Part shown: one piece after another, positions 24,711 through 39,551 of the stretch
How the letters are laid out: each line of letters begins with the position of its first letter
Numbering within the stretch: the stretch's first letter is position 1
Assembly: GCA_947652115.1 (NCBI GenBank)
Contig: OX393563.1
Span: 10,340,861 to 10,404,860, forward strand
DNA: 64,000 nt
Source: Blastomussa wellsi
Lineage: Eukaryota; Cnidaria; Anthozoa; Scleractinia; Plerogyridae
Direction: 5' to 3'
Position numbers and translations under genes: made by a program
Notes under the pieces: generated by a model
Seen by the model: only the letters and a program-made list of their open reading frames with translations
The model's database searches: none
What the model was told of the DNA's origin: nothing

Positions 24711-27700
24711 AAAAAAAGAACATTCTGATTCCCCCTCACCCCCCAAAATATAGTGACAGAAAAAAGCAGCTAAATATGATAAGTAACGAGGGTCATTACT
24801 TCGAAACTTAATGAGGACTTAAAGTTATGTCATCACTGATAAATAGGAACAAGTTTTATCAACACACCTTTGCACCATCTTTGCCAGACTCCCCTGGGTC
24901 GCCTGTTGGCCCCTGGGGACCCTGTGAAGGACACAAACAAAACAGTTCTGTCATACACACAACCATCAATAACCACTGCCTGGTTAGCTTAGTTCGTAAA
25001 GTGCCAGACTGCTGTGAGGAAGGTCTCAGGGTTTTAAGTAACTGACTCAGAGGAGAATGTGCTGCCTTTGCAATGAAATCTGCAAATGATTTGACATAAT
25101 CTTCTCGGATAAGGACAAAAACCCGTAGGTCCCATCTCCTGCATCTTCAGTGTTATGGTAAGCAGGGGATGTTAAAGAACCCACACACTTCTCGCAAAGA
25201 GTAGGGAACGAGGTTCCCGGTGTTGTGGCATGACCTTGTATCATGGGTTGGTGCTTAACATAGGGATAACCTCACTGCACCTTTCCCCTTTGGACGGACT
25301 TGTCCAAGAAAAATTGAGTATGAGTGCATGACATGTAGAGTAAGGGCTAAGGGAAAACGCCGATATGTGTTCTCACCGGTCGGCCACGTTCTCCTTTAGA
25401 CCCTGGTTCACCTCTTTCTCCTGCTGGACCCTGAATTAAAGATAAAATGTTTAGAAAGGTTTCTTACAGCATGGAAATCAAACAGGGAATGAGAGCAGTC
25501 GTCGGCTTCTCATTGGACAATAACTGCACAAAAGAATATGTGAATTCATTTAAAGCGGTCACACTTGTTAGGCTCTTTGTGGTAACAGATTGTGTGCTGA
25601 ATAAGTAACTGTTTGCATTGTTGTTATTTCCAGGAAATTTCTGCAACGACCAAATTTCACAATGTTGGACAGAATGATATTCCAGACACTAAATTTTCAT
25701 GGTTTTGTTGGATTTTGTGAAACAAAAAAATAATCCTTTATTGTTAATTTTAAGTATTTTGTTGCACAGATTAAATGAATAAAATGAGAAAGGTGGAAAA
25801 GTGGAAATAAAACCAAATTTTTGTAATATGCAAGACAACGTAAAAATCTGATGTCATATAAATATTTCCTGTAATACACGAAAGGTACCACTGAATACAC
25901 GGAAACAAAAGCAAGATGCTGAATAACTCACCCGCCCACCAGGCATTCCAGGAGGGCCTGGGGAACCTGTTTTTCCTTGAGGTCCCTAAAAACCACAACA
26001 GATAGAACTTAACAGATATTGAAATGCTTTTGAAATGCATTTTGATAAGAATTGCTGATATCATGAATAAATCCATAAACTAAGGGAAGCTGAAAAATGC
26101 CACTCAAACTTGAACCTACCGTTTCTCCACGAGGTCCTGGAAACCCTGGTAAACCTGCTTTTCCTGGCAGACCCTAACAATTGAAAAACATAATTTATTT
26201 GACCTGACAGCTTCTCAATGGCAACCAACCAGGAATCCCTTGACTTACCATTGGGCCACGCGATCCTTGCTGCCCCCTGTCGCCTTGTGGGCCTGGAGGT
26301 CCCTGTTTCAATGAAAGCAATATTTTGTTTTCTGGTTTTTGCTATATAGGAGGCCAAGATCTTACAAGCCCAGTGATCCATAAGGCAGACGCTTATCCTG
26401 GTTTCCTTAGCATGAATTGGTTAGGAGTATTTCTACTCCCCCCTGCATGGGATGCTCGTCCATAGCAGGGTTAAGCCTGAAAGCAGACTTGCCTTTGGCA
26501 CAAACACAAACAATGCTATCAAAGAGTGAACACCATTACAATACCTGGTCCAATACTTAGAAAATATTGGACTGGCAATGGAGCATTCTGATTGGCTGAA
26601 TTTAGTTATTGGCCCTCTGAGTACTGCAGTCGTGTAATGCATCAATTTACAGCAGGTACACACTTTGCATTAACCCTTACATGTACATACTTACATGTAA
26701 TTTTCAACACTGAGCTCCTTGGTTACCCAACTTAATTAATATACACTTCAACTCTACTTCACTACTTCATATTTTATTTTTTGTTGTTCCACTGACGGTC
26801 TGAGTTAACATTTTGAAAGTAATAATCAACTATACTCACAGGATTTCCACGATCACCAGGCACACCGGCTTCACCTGGGGCTCCCTGAAAAGAAATTGAA
26901 ATGATTTGCTCAGTCAGTTAGTCAAAACAAGTTAAATGGTTACAAGAACATGCAACTCAGTGTGGTGTCTCTTGTGAATTGTATTTAACACAATATTACA
27001 GTCGAACCTCAATTATTCGGACCCTTGGGGACTGAACAGAATAGTCCGCATAATTGAAAATATGAGTATTAATAAGTCAACACTGAATACATTTATAAAC
27101 CGTAACATTTAATCAAGAATTAATGATTTTCGTTTTAGTCCATGGTCACTATTAAAAGTTGTCAGCAAACTTCATAATCTTGTCTTTGTTTTTTCGGATA
27201 TCGGAAATCTGCTGTTCACTGACGCCATATTCACTGGATAAGCTCGTTCCTTTTTCGCCTTTTTCCAATCATAGAATTATTGACTGCTTATCTTGTATCG
27301 AAAGAATTGAACGCTTATGCTTTGTCGACATGATGGAAACATTTTTGTGACACTAGCTTGTGTTTATCAAACCACGCTGATCGGGGAAGCAGAGCGTGAA
27401 TTTTCACTTAGCAAAAAAACAACTCTGAGCCAATGAACGCTCAATGAAATGCATTGCATTAGTTACGGCACATGTTAAGCGTGCACAAGATCACTCAAGC
27501 ATTAAACTTGCCCTGAATTGTCTTTGATGCGAAACAAAATTTAGTTCTGACTGGAATTTTAAAACTCAGTACGGTGTAAGGTAGCTTTCCAATGGACAAT
27601 GAATGTGACTACATAATATTCATGACAAAAATGGGACTAGAAAAGCTAGTCCAGATAATCGAGAAATCTGGATAATCGAGGTCTGGATAATTGAGGTTCA

Positions 27701-30700
27701 ACTGTACCTAGAACCATAGGCCCACAGTGCTTTAGCTACCAAACCCTATGTATGCATTGCACCTCAGGCAAGCATCGCATTCCTTACCTTTGTTCCTGGA
27801 GTACCAGGAATTCCTGAGGATCCTCTCTCGCCACGTGGACCCTATGTAATACATAAAACAGCTATATAAGGATAATCAAACAGAGTGAACCTCTTGAAAA
27901 ACAAACTGATTTAGGCTACCAGGACATCATCCATGCTCCCTTACAGTAATGTTTAGAATTTTCACATTTTGAACACATGAATTTTATGCATTGACACAAA
28001 GAGCTGGGTAGCACTCTACAGACCCTTAAAATAGGCTGAGCTTTAAAAAATGGTGACCATGGACGACAATCATGATATAAAGAAAAGACTACAGATGTAT
28101 GAGAAGACAACACTGTAAAATGTAAGTCAAATATCTTCAAAATGCTGCATATAAACTTGTGAAAACAAGAAACCCACTGTCACTTGACCATCAGATGAAA
28201 ATTCAAGACAAGGAAGTGGGTTTGTGATGAGACTTTACCCTTGTTCCTCTTGCTCCTTGTGGGCCTTGTGGTCCAGGATTTCCCTAAACACGAAAAAGAC
28301 AAAACTAAAAAATCCTGAAAATTCTAATAAAAATATTTTGTCAAATCCAACAGTTGTAAATTAACAAATAAATTCCATGTTGTTGTACATCTGTTCGGTA
28401 ATAGATCAATGATGACATCAAAATGTGGTAAAAGCAAAAAAGTGATGCACAAGGCGATAGCCGAGTGTGTCACTGATATACTGTAATCTATTACTGAATA
28501 CCAACGCATGGTAACATGTGCACATGTCTTTTAATAGATCATAGTTAGGAACCAATCAAAATGTGTCCATAATTGGGGTTATTATATAACTCACCACAGA
28601 AAACCTACAGAAGGTACAATTCTGGCATAAGTTGTTATTGTCAAGACATGAAAATATTAGCCAGCACGGATGTCAAAGTTACTACTGAGAGCTCAATGAA
28701 CGTACAGCACAATTGACTAAGAGGGTTCAGGTTACGACAACAACAATAACGAGATATGGGTAACCTGGATGTAGTTGCCCTCAGAGAGGTCTTAAGTACA
28801 ACTACTGGACTAACAAAGGTGGCACCTTTACTGTGGATTAGCTAAGTCAAGCCTGCAGCCATATACAATTGCATTTAGCTATGAAAATATGAATGACTTT
28901 TTTCACATGATATGATATTTAATGAAGATCAAACTAACCCTTATCCCCTTTGATCCATCTCTTCCTCTTGGACCAGCAGCTCCAGCATTTCCCTGAAATA
29001 CAAACAACAAAAATGCATTACAATGCACAGAGTTGATATTTTGCTATAGATTCGATAGGTGAAGATAGATTAAGTCTATGTACACACCAAGTGGCCCATC
29101 AGCCTAGAGCTTATCCCAGTTTAACAATAATAATTACTTCATTGACCACTCCCCATTGGGGCTTATCAGGGCCAATATAAACAAACAAATATTGTAAATA
29201 AACATAACAGGGTTAAGAATTCCAACTGGCAGGAGGCAGACCAGTAGGCTATTTACAAGAGTAGCCAAGGAGTTGAACTTGGGCTATCGAGAACGACAAC
29301 AGTTAGTGGTCAGAACAGGACTTTAACCCACGACTTACGAATTTCAAGTCCAAGGCTTTAACGACTCGCCCATGCTGCCTCTATTGAGTTTCCTTGCATG
29401 AAGCATATTGGAGTATTCCCTGGATGGGATGCTAGTCCACCACAGGGTTACCCCCAGCACTTAATTCACCGGTACTCATTTATAAACCTAGGTGAAGAGA
29501 GGCACTATGGGAATGAGGTGTTTTTCCCAAGAACACAGTGCAGTGGTTCCCTGGCCAGAGCTAGAACCCAAACCATCCGATCCAGTGACCAGTGCACTAA
29601 CCGTTAGTCCACTGTGTCCACTTTTTGTGTGGGCAATTCAAAAGGAAACTGCACCAAGCAAAGGTTTAAAGGAGCTATGCCACAGATTTTTTTTTCAAAA
29701 TCGTCATTTGTAATCCATCTTAATCTTCTTCATCCTGAACCATCCTTATTCCTTTTTGCTTCACTATGACCTCTTTGGTGTTTTTCTTCCTTAATAAACT
29801 ATTAGTTTTAGGTTTACTTCTTTGTGAGGGGAATTTGGTTTCCCGCAAAATATACCTCAAAATATTGTGACGTAGCTCCTTTAAACATACTTGTATTGTT
29901 ATATGAATTGGCTTGCGGCTTAAAATTATTCAAATCAAATTTATTTTTATTTAACTTTGTTTCTGATTATGATCATGGTTAAAACAAATTGAACCAAAAA
30001 CAAATTTAAATGAAAATTTATACTCCTGAAGATGGGAGTTTAAATTGCAAACCAAATCTAATAGTGTTGCCCATAAATCACTGTCTATCAAAGCAATATT
30101 TTCCCATGCTCAAATGGAGAGTTCAATACAGTTACCTTTTCTCCTGGTTCCCCAGCATATCCAGGCATTCCTGGTGATCCTCTCTCACCCTGAAAAATTC
30201 ATTAAATGAGTAATATTCAACCAATCAGTTGAGAAAAACGCCTGTAAAGAACATTTTGCAAGCCAAGGACATTTTGTTCTTCAGATAAAAAACATACATA
30301 GGCATTGTTCAGTAGCTATCAACACCTGGGTTCATGATTAGTTATTACTATTTCTAACTATTTTACTAACTACAGGTACTATTTTTTAATATTAGTGCGA
30401 CAGTTATTAATTACAGTACATGCCTGTCCTGCAATAAATATTTTAATATTCACCTTTCCTCCTGTTTGTCCCGGAGGCCCAGGTTGGCCTGGAATTCCAC
30501 TTCGACCCTTAAATCCAAAAATTAACCAAGGAACAAGTGAACAATTACTGAATCTAGCATTGGTACTGTGTAATGGTGGCCACTGCACAATTGAAAACTC
30601 ACTGACCATGTCCTTATAATAGAAATAACAGTACGTGCAAGTAAAGAGGTATAGTTTTGCTATCCTAGAAAAATACACTAGAAATAACAGGGAATAAAAT

Positions 30701-33700
30701 TCTGCAAAAATACTGACCTTAGGTCCTTCAGTTCCTTCTGGGCCTGGCATTCCCATTCCTCCTGCACCACCCTTCAAAACAACAATTTCAAAATCTGAGT
30801 GTGGGGGATTTACAGGCATTCTAGCAAAGGAATATCTTTAGGATGTGTGTAAAGCACAAAATTAGAAGTATTCCAACCACCCACTTCTAAATTCATTTTA
30901 TGGATACAAAATTAAGTCCATATTTCAGATGACTGTAAGTTAGCTCAGGTGCTAACATCTTGAGTGACATATAAATAACTACTTACAGGTGACATCTGCA
31001 CCAGTTGGGTTAAATTGTATTTAAAATAGCATTTAACATTGACTATTTGTTACCTGCATTTTTTGATGTTGTTTTTGTTTTTTATTTTTTAACATAACGT
31101 CACTGAAAAGCCCAACCAGCAGGGCAGACAAAATTTAAGGTTTTAATTGTACAAGTTTAGTTTGTCATTTCACTCACATCGTCCCCTTTTGGGCCCTCAT
31201 CTCCTTTAGAACCAGGATATCCTGAAAGTCCCTACAGAAGGAAATGTAAGTGAATACATTTGGACCATTACCGTAATTATTCGAATAAACGCCTCCCTTG
31301 AATAAACGCCGCCTTCAAATAAACGCCGCAAGGACAAGCAAAAATATTATTAAACGCTGCCCTCAAATAAATGCCGCCCTCAAATAAATGCCACAATCTG
31401 AAAGTCTTAAACTTACTAGTCTAGCCATTATATAAATGACAGTGGACAGTTCAATTTTCATATATAATCGTATAAATTGAAAAGACATATAACTTTTATT
31501 CTTAGTTTTTTGGGGGTTGATTGTATTGGTTAAATTGACGTTTAAATGACACAATAAATTCACAGTTGTTGTTACAAGATTTGCAATAAACGCCGCCCTT
31601 GAATAAATGCAGCATCTTAAGTGCCAAAAATTTAATAAACGCCACAGCGTTTATTCGAATAATTATGGTAATTATATTGTACAAACACTATGGGCAACAA
31701 AAAAAGCCATGTTACTGAGCCCTCTTCTCAGAATCAAAACAATTATTTTAAGTTCAACTCTCATTCAAACTTTGAGTATGTCCGGTTGCAAAAAAGCAAA
31801 AATTTGGTTTGGTGTGTGAATTCTACTAAACGCTTTCCTTCTCGTTCTTTTGCAATGCTGTTAGTAATGCTTCATCGTCATGCAAATAAAGCTTGTTGCT
31901 GTTGTTGTTGCATGGAAGATAGGACACTAACCTCATCACCCTTCTCTCCTTCTGGTCCTCGTTTTCCTCGACTTCCCTGAGAACAAATTAAGTATATAAT
32001 ATTTACTTCCTAGATATCTTCTACTGTACAGATTTACAATGATTGAAAGGTCAGGCTATTTTACAGGCTACTTTTATCAGTTATTGTTAGTCCTGTCAGA
32101 TTTGTTTCAGACCAAACAGGAAATCTTCTGTTTGTAAGTAGCCACACTGTACATACATGATCTGGCTAATAAATGTGTCAACCTGAATATTTGAGAATGT
32201 TTGTTTCTTGTTTTAATTTTGAAGTTAATCATCACTTTTTAACAGTAGATAAATTGAGCAATTTTTGATCTTGATATGATTACATGCAAACATAACAGAG
32301 ACAATGTTAAATCTGCTTTCAATTGATGAATGTGTACAAAATAGCACAGGATTTGGTTGGTCAAAGCTTGAATGAGAACATGCAAAGGTTCTCTTGATGC
32401 CACAGAAATTTCACTGGGTTTGATTGCTCCATCAAATAATATATTCTCCATCATAAGAAGGCAAACAAAACCATCACACAGGGAAACAAACATATCTGTC
32501 TAATGGAAGACAAACTCTAAAAAAATTGCATTTTAAAAGTTAACTCACCTTTGGTCCCGGGAGGCCTGGGTAGCCTTGCGGCCCTCTTACTCCAGGTGCA
32601 CCCTGGGAAACATGTCAGAATAGAGAGGTAACAAGTCATATTCACTCTAGATAACGCACAACTTAGAAGTGAAGAGCGGTTTGAAAATGCTGATAAAAAA
32701 TGGGTGATTTTGGTGCTTGTAGCAAAAGAGAAACACCAATTCAAAAGAGCATTTATTTAACTGCACTGATCAATGTTTTGGAAGTTCAGAAATCATTAAC
32801 AAATTATCAATTGGGATTGAGAGCTTGAAGATGAAAAGGAAACTGAAGTGAAAGTAGACGACACTAAGTCTTAAATACGTGTCCAACATTTGCAGACTGC
32901 AGGCGGAAAATTGCAGACCAAAAGTATGTACCATAAACCATTACCATTATTGACAGTCTACTGTAAACAGGCTAACTGGAGTGTTATTCAGACTATCCTC
33001 AGTGCTATTCGATTGACCAGAGTGTCATTTCGCTAACCGGAGTGTTATATAATAGGCAAACTGATTAGGCTACCTGGAGTGTTATTTAGGTTAACCAGAG
33101 TGTCATTCAGGCTTACTGTGGTGTTATTTGGGGGCTAACTGGAGTACTATTCAGGTTAACCGGAGTTATTCAGGCTATTACCAGAAGAGAAGTCTGAAGT
33201 CTTAAGTCTAGAGTCTGCAGTCTGCATTTGTGAGACAGGTCTTTTAAATGAGGATAATGGATTAATGTTTTTTTATTCATAAGGAAGAAGGGATGGCCCA
33301 GTGGTGAGAGTGCTCGCCTCCCATCAATGTGGCCTGGGTTTGATTCCCAGACCTGGCATCACATATGGGTCGATTCGCTCCGACGTAGGGCTAACGCTTG
33401 AAACGTCAGCTCTCGAATCTCTTTACTGTGGCCAATTCACATTATAAACCCAGTTGATAAAACCAAATTATATATATGGGTTGAGTTTGTTGTTGGTTCC
33501 TGTCCTTGCTACAAGGGTTTTTCTCTGGGTCCTCTGGTTTTCCTCCCTCCACAAAAAACCAACACTTCTAAATTCCAATTCAATTGGGAATTCGGGGGCC
33601 ACAGGTTTGTCAGTCGAAGACTGTTAGCAAGTGTTACCCTCGTTAAACAAAGTTATTTACCAGTATTTATTTATTTATTTATTTATTAATGCTTGATCGT

Positions 33701-36700
33701 GCCACATACCCTGTCTCCTTTTGGTCCAGGTGGTCCCTCAATTCCAGGATAGCCCTAAAAGCAGTAAACCAAATAGATTGTCAAGAGAACTGTAGATATG
33801 TAGGGTTGTCCCTAACAGCTGGCAGGCAGCAGAATTAACTCGCTACTTGGGTTGTTTGTGCCAGCTACTTTTGTGATAATTTTTTTATTCCAATACTGGT
33901 GCAGATATATGAAAATGATCACAATCCAGCTACTTCCAATTATTTGCCAGCTACTTCAAAAGTTGTGGACACCCTGAATATAGGACTTAATTTATATAAT
34001 TTAACTTCATAAACAAGCACAGAAAAGCCTGACTCAAATATAAAGAACACTAATTCACATCTGTTGTTCACAAGTGAGTATTTTAATAATTATTGGTTCA
34101 TCATGACCCGACTAGTATTAAATGTGATGTATTGAAACCTCTTTGAGTTACTAGATCTGTTATGCAACAAAGCATTTTTGGCTTTGTGTATGCACCAGTA
34201 AACAGATCAAGTCTCTGTAATGCAGAAAACAGGTCTTCACTGAAATTTTAGACACCCTTGGCTAGTGGTCTGACCTCTCATATCAATGCAACCTTTTGAA
34301 CCTCCGATCCAATAAGCAGCCAGGCCACATAGGCTTGACATTCAGTGAGGTGGCTCATGCGAGATTACCATGTACTGTCAAATATTTCCCTGCTTACCGG
34401 TACACCATCAGAACCTGGAAATCCTGGCATGCCAACTTTTCCGGCCTCACCCTGAAAAATAATAGGTTAATAAATCTGGTAATAGGAAATCCACTATTAA
34501 AGAATTTTAAATTCATTTGATGTGGCTTAAAATAATGAAGTAAACAAGAATGGAAGGGCAAAATTAATGCAAACTTTGAATTTAAATTTACATTTAATGT
34601 GAGCAAAAGATTCTTATACCAGCTAACAATTCAAATGGATGCAAGAGAAAAAGATTGTGATGGTAATTGTGCACTGGAACAAAATTGAGAACAGCTCAAA
34701 AAGAGAATGAAGTTTTGGCAATCTTCTACATGCACTTGTTTAAGTGTAGAGACAGTTACGTCACTCAGAAAATGGCATACCTTTGGTCCTACTGCACCCG
34801 GAGGGCCTGGAATACCAGGGGATCCCTACAGAGATTGAATATAAAACATGAAATTTGAATAATATATAGTAAGAGTGAAAGTAATTAATTGCAAATGCTG
34901 TTATTCAATACTTAGCAAATTTAAAAAGGACCATAGTTTACACTGTCTAATTAAATATCACCCTCATTAATGACTCATTGATTGATTAAGCAAACTCATT
35001 GATTGATTATGCAATCGATTAAAAGACGCACTCGGAAAGTTTCAAATTTTGTTAGTATTATATGGTGAAGTTCAGTGTAAAATAATGAAATCATGTGTTT
35101 ACTTTGGCATTCAATGTTCAAGATGGCTGTTAGCTCCACAAAGGAACTAGAAAACCAATTAAAAAGCTGACATTTTATTTCTGATCCTACCGGGGGTCCT
35201 CTCATTCCTTGTACACCTTGTATTCCTGGAGCTCCTGGGGGGCCCTATGAAAGAAAACTGAATCTGAATGACAGTGCAGGCCTCTCCACCCAGGAGTACA
35301 TTAAATGAGTACAAGCAAATGGTTAGGGCAGACTGATAGACTGCTGGGGAGTAACCTGCGATGGACTAGCATCCCATCGAGGGGGAGTAGAAATACTTCT
35401 AGCTGCTTCATGCAGCAGAAACAGAAATTATAAGTATCAGGAGCTATGAGACAGTTGGCTTTACTTATACTTTCAACGGCTTTATGTATCTTGCCGAGAT
35501 GACTAGTCATGAGTACTGCTACTTGACAATCTGCCAGTACCATTTAATCTCCTGGATTTAAAGAGGCACTATGAGAGTACAGTGTACTACCTAAAATGGA
35601 ACACACAGTTACCCTAAACAGTAGTTGAACTCAAACCACTTGATCCACAGCCACAAACTCCCACCCCAGTCAGGCTTTCAAACACGATTTGCAAGGTGGA
35701 CTTCCAAAAATTCTATGAAGTCTAATAAATGCCAACTAGGTCAACATCAAATTTAAGCAAGACCATGTAAGGTAAGATCATGTGAAGTGTCTTATTTGAA
35801 TATTTCTAAATTTGCAATTCATATATTTGTCCATAAATAGTGTGGCCATCCGCAGTACATCTGTAGTTAGGGTCAGATCTAGGGGGGGTGGTGCAGGGGT
35901 AGCACACACCTCCCCCACCCTGAGATGATGATCAGCAGCTTTCTAAGGACCTTTTTACATGGAGATAGGGTGACCCTTCTAGAAGGGGCACCCTCTTAGA
36001 AGAGTAACCCTTGCCTATTGTATTTTCCGTATTTTCACCCTTGGGGTAGGGTCACCCCATCTGCTTGTTAGGGTAACCCTCCTGGGAGGGCCAACGTTTT
36101 GCCATGTAAACACTTGAGGTAGGGTCACCCTCCTAGAAGGGTCAACTTTTGTGGGATCAGATTACTGTCAGATTCAGTTGTCTCCCTCGGCGCCAAATTC
36201 AATAATCGCGACAGCCCTAGGGACAAGACTTTGCATGTAAAGGGGGGCTATCTTTTGCCCCTTATAGAAGGGTGACCCTCCTGAGAGGGTCACCCTATCT
36301 CCAAGTAAACACGCCCTAATATAACTAGTATTCTACAAAATACTAGTCTGTCGGTCAGTCAGTTCGTTGTTTGGTTGGTTAGTTCGTTTTCTCCATGACA
36401 TAAGGCTCAGAAGGCTGCAACTCTCGCTCTCCAACTGGTCAGCCTTGTCTTATGTTTCATCATTGGCTTCGGCCCAGCCAGTCCACATGCATCCCTCCAG
36501 TCTGTACCCCTTTCCTGTCCTTATCCATCACATGAGTACACCTCACACACATACTATATACATTATCATAAACTATAGTTGTGATCCTTACCGGGGATCC
36601 AGTCGGTCCTGGTGGGCCTCTGTCGCCAGTGTTTCCCTATTGATGAACAGACACAGGAAAAATTGAGTGGAATAATTTTATGCAACTAGCCAGCCCTGCA

Positions 36701-39520
36701 AGCCCTTATCAGGAGATTTTTAAGCCGTCAAATAGACCCAGTACTACAGTGATGTCTCTATTACCTTTTTCTTTTATTAAGTAATGTATCTATAAAATGT
36801 CTTTGTCCCTTTTCACTTCGCACTATAATTTATTAGATTAATTAATTGATTAGTATATTTGTTCTGCAGGTACCATTTTTGTATCTTTGTAAGCTCCATA
36901 AGTGTTGTAGAAAATAATTTTAGTATAGTTTAAGTATCTTTTGTGTTGCAATGATAATAAAAAAGTACAGTTTTCTATGCTTTTTTCAGTGTTCTCCCTC
37001 GTTTTCAGCACAACAGGTAAAAGAACATTTCAAACTGGTAAATAAATTCCAGTGAATCACAGTGGATCAAGGCTTCTGTGTAAAGGGATACATTTGGTGT
37101 TGCTTACATGACGTACTATTTGAAACAAAAAATCAGCATATGTCTACTACAAATTGCTGCAGTTCCTTTTCTCCTGGCTTCAAAAACTCATCTGCATTTT
37201 GAAAACTCAATAAGAATGTCACAAGGAAAGCTGCCTTTGCCTTCACTATGTATGAGCTATGTTAAACCACTATTTCAACTTGCTTTCAAAAACTGAAATG
37301 CGTGTAATTTTTCTCACTTCTAAAATTATTTTTACCTATTTTCCTTCATGACTTTTTTCATTGTCAATGGACAGAGGTGATAAAATGAAAGGACAGCAGC
37401 GATTATACATTTGTTGTTTCTCACGGACAAGACACTTATCTGTGATTAGGTGACAGCATAGTTAACTATAGCGACAGTTAGCAACATGCAGTTGCATGCA
37501 GCAAGGGTGCTGAGTGCTTAATAATCAAGTAAATATACTAGCATAAATTACCTGTAATCCACGGGGCCCAGGAGGGCCTCTTGGGCCAGTTTCACCTTGC
37601 GGACCCTGTTATCAAAGCACAACATATTTTGTATTTATGTAAAATAATGCACTCTTTAGCAATTCTTTATTCTGTGTGATGAATGGTATGTACAGAAACT
37701 TTCAAGTCTCCAAAGGTGGCAGTCTTATTTCGAGAAGTGCATGTAAGATTTAGCTTCACAGCTGCTCAGTTCTTTTGACCAACAGGATCAAATGACAACG
37801 ACCTTTCACCATCCAATTAGCAGAAATGCTAAATCCCCCGACACTGAAATAAAGTTAGCCAATGAGTTATTCATTCATCCAAGTGTAAAACAATTACGTG
37901 TGAACAATTTTCCTCGGCACAGGAACATTCCATTGTTATTTAAACTTACATACACAAATTTGAGTTAATATTCAAGCAGACATCACATTCTTCATGTAGG
38001 GTCCATGGCTAAATTGATGGACAGAATGACCACGTTAAGTTTCAAAACGAAGCTTCAAAACGCACGGCTAAATCGCCTTTTATAGAAGTTAATAGCATGG
38101 ATGTCATATTTACAAAGAAATCCAAATACCTGGATTTAATAATTAAAAGACTTGACATTGACTAAAGAGCCCATTTTCGCTTCATTCTCCTCTACGAATA
38201 TTAATCGCTAGCCCGCCATTTTGATTTTGAATGAGTGAGGGGACTGGCAACAAATTGGCAGGACCGTTGTGGACTGGATCAAGTGACAAAATATTTAATT
38301 TGACCAATCGAAGGGATCGAAGGGTGCAACGGAGAGTGCAAAAATAAGCGTACAATAGACGATGGGATATCGCTAACAGATAAACAACAGGATGAATTAT
38401 ATACTACACATCAGTATGGCTTCTGTTATCTCGTTTGTAATTTTAGAAACCCAGCGCTCCACAAACTTCCCAATATATAACAATTATTCCATGAGCCCGC
38501 GTTGGATATGAAGTGATAAAATAACCAACGAGCGCGTAGCGCGAGTTGGTTATAATCACTTCATATCCAACGCGGGCGAATGGAATAATTGTTTTAGTAA
38601 ATTCTCAAACCGGGTTTTGCCGCCGATTTTTATTTCCACAATTTTACAACCTTGGCGCACTATTTTCTATATGACGTAAAACTCCGACTATTGGCTCATA
38701 GTCGGAGTTTTTTAGCCAATCAAAAAGCTATAAATGCAATAGTCGGAGCTGAGAATATACTAATGCTTAATATCCTTCTGGGAAACGAAACACTATTTCT
38801 TTTCTGTTGCTACCTGCAATCATCTTAGCGCACTGCTAATGAAACAGAAGCTCACTTTATCTAGGACACGCCTGAGAGATTTGAGTGGTGGAGTTCGATT
38901 CATTTTAGCTCATATTGCTTGTCTCTCTTTTTTTTTAAGGCTCATTGATTGTCATAGTAATAATGATTGATGCGAAAAACGCAGTTGCATAAAAAAAAAC
39001 AAAATAAAAAAAATTCAACTATGGTCGAAAGGAATCAGTACACATTTCAGCTTTTCACCTCCTTATTTCAAGCTGCCTGTGTTGGCTCCCGGGACGATTT
39101 GATGAGAAGGGGAGCTACCATGTGATATGTCTATTTCTGCACATTTGGTTAATTTTGATTTGTTATCTTAAATTTTAATAAAACTCACTCGTTCACCAGG
39201 AAGTCCGCTTTGTCCAGCTACACCAGAATCTCCCTTTGAAAATACAATGAGAGAAACAATACAACTAAGTTTAGGGTCCAGTGCAACATTCAAGTAGGAT
39301 CACTGTTTTGTGGTTTGATATGTGCATGATCAGGCGTTCCGTTGTGTTTGTGGGAAGTGAAGTGAGCCGACGGCAGAGCTGAAACAGTGTATATGCTGTG
39401 GTTTAATTTTATCTCTGGTTTAAAATTTTTTAAACTAGTTTGATTTTCATTTTTCATTGTCTTATGTTGATTAGCATAATCTGAAACAAAGAGAAATCAA
39501 CATCAAACTGGTTTAAAAAA

Positions 39521-39551
<31 letters not shown>

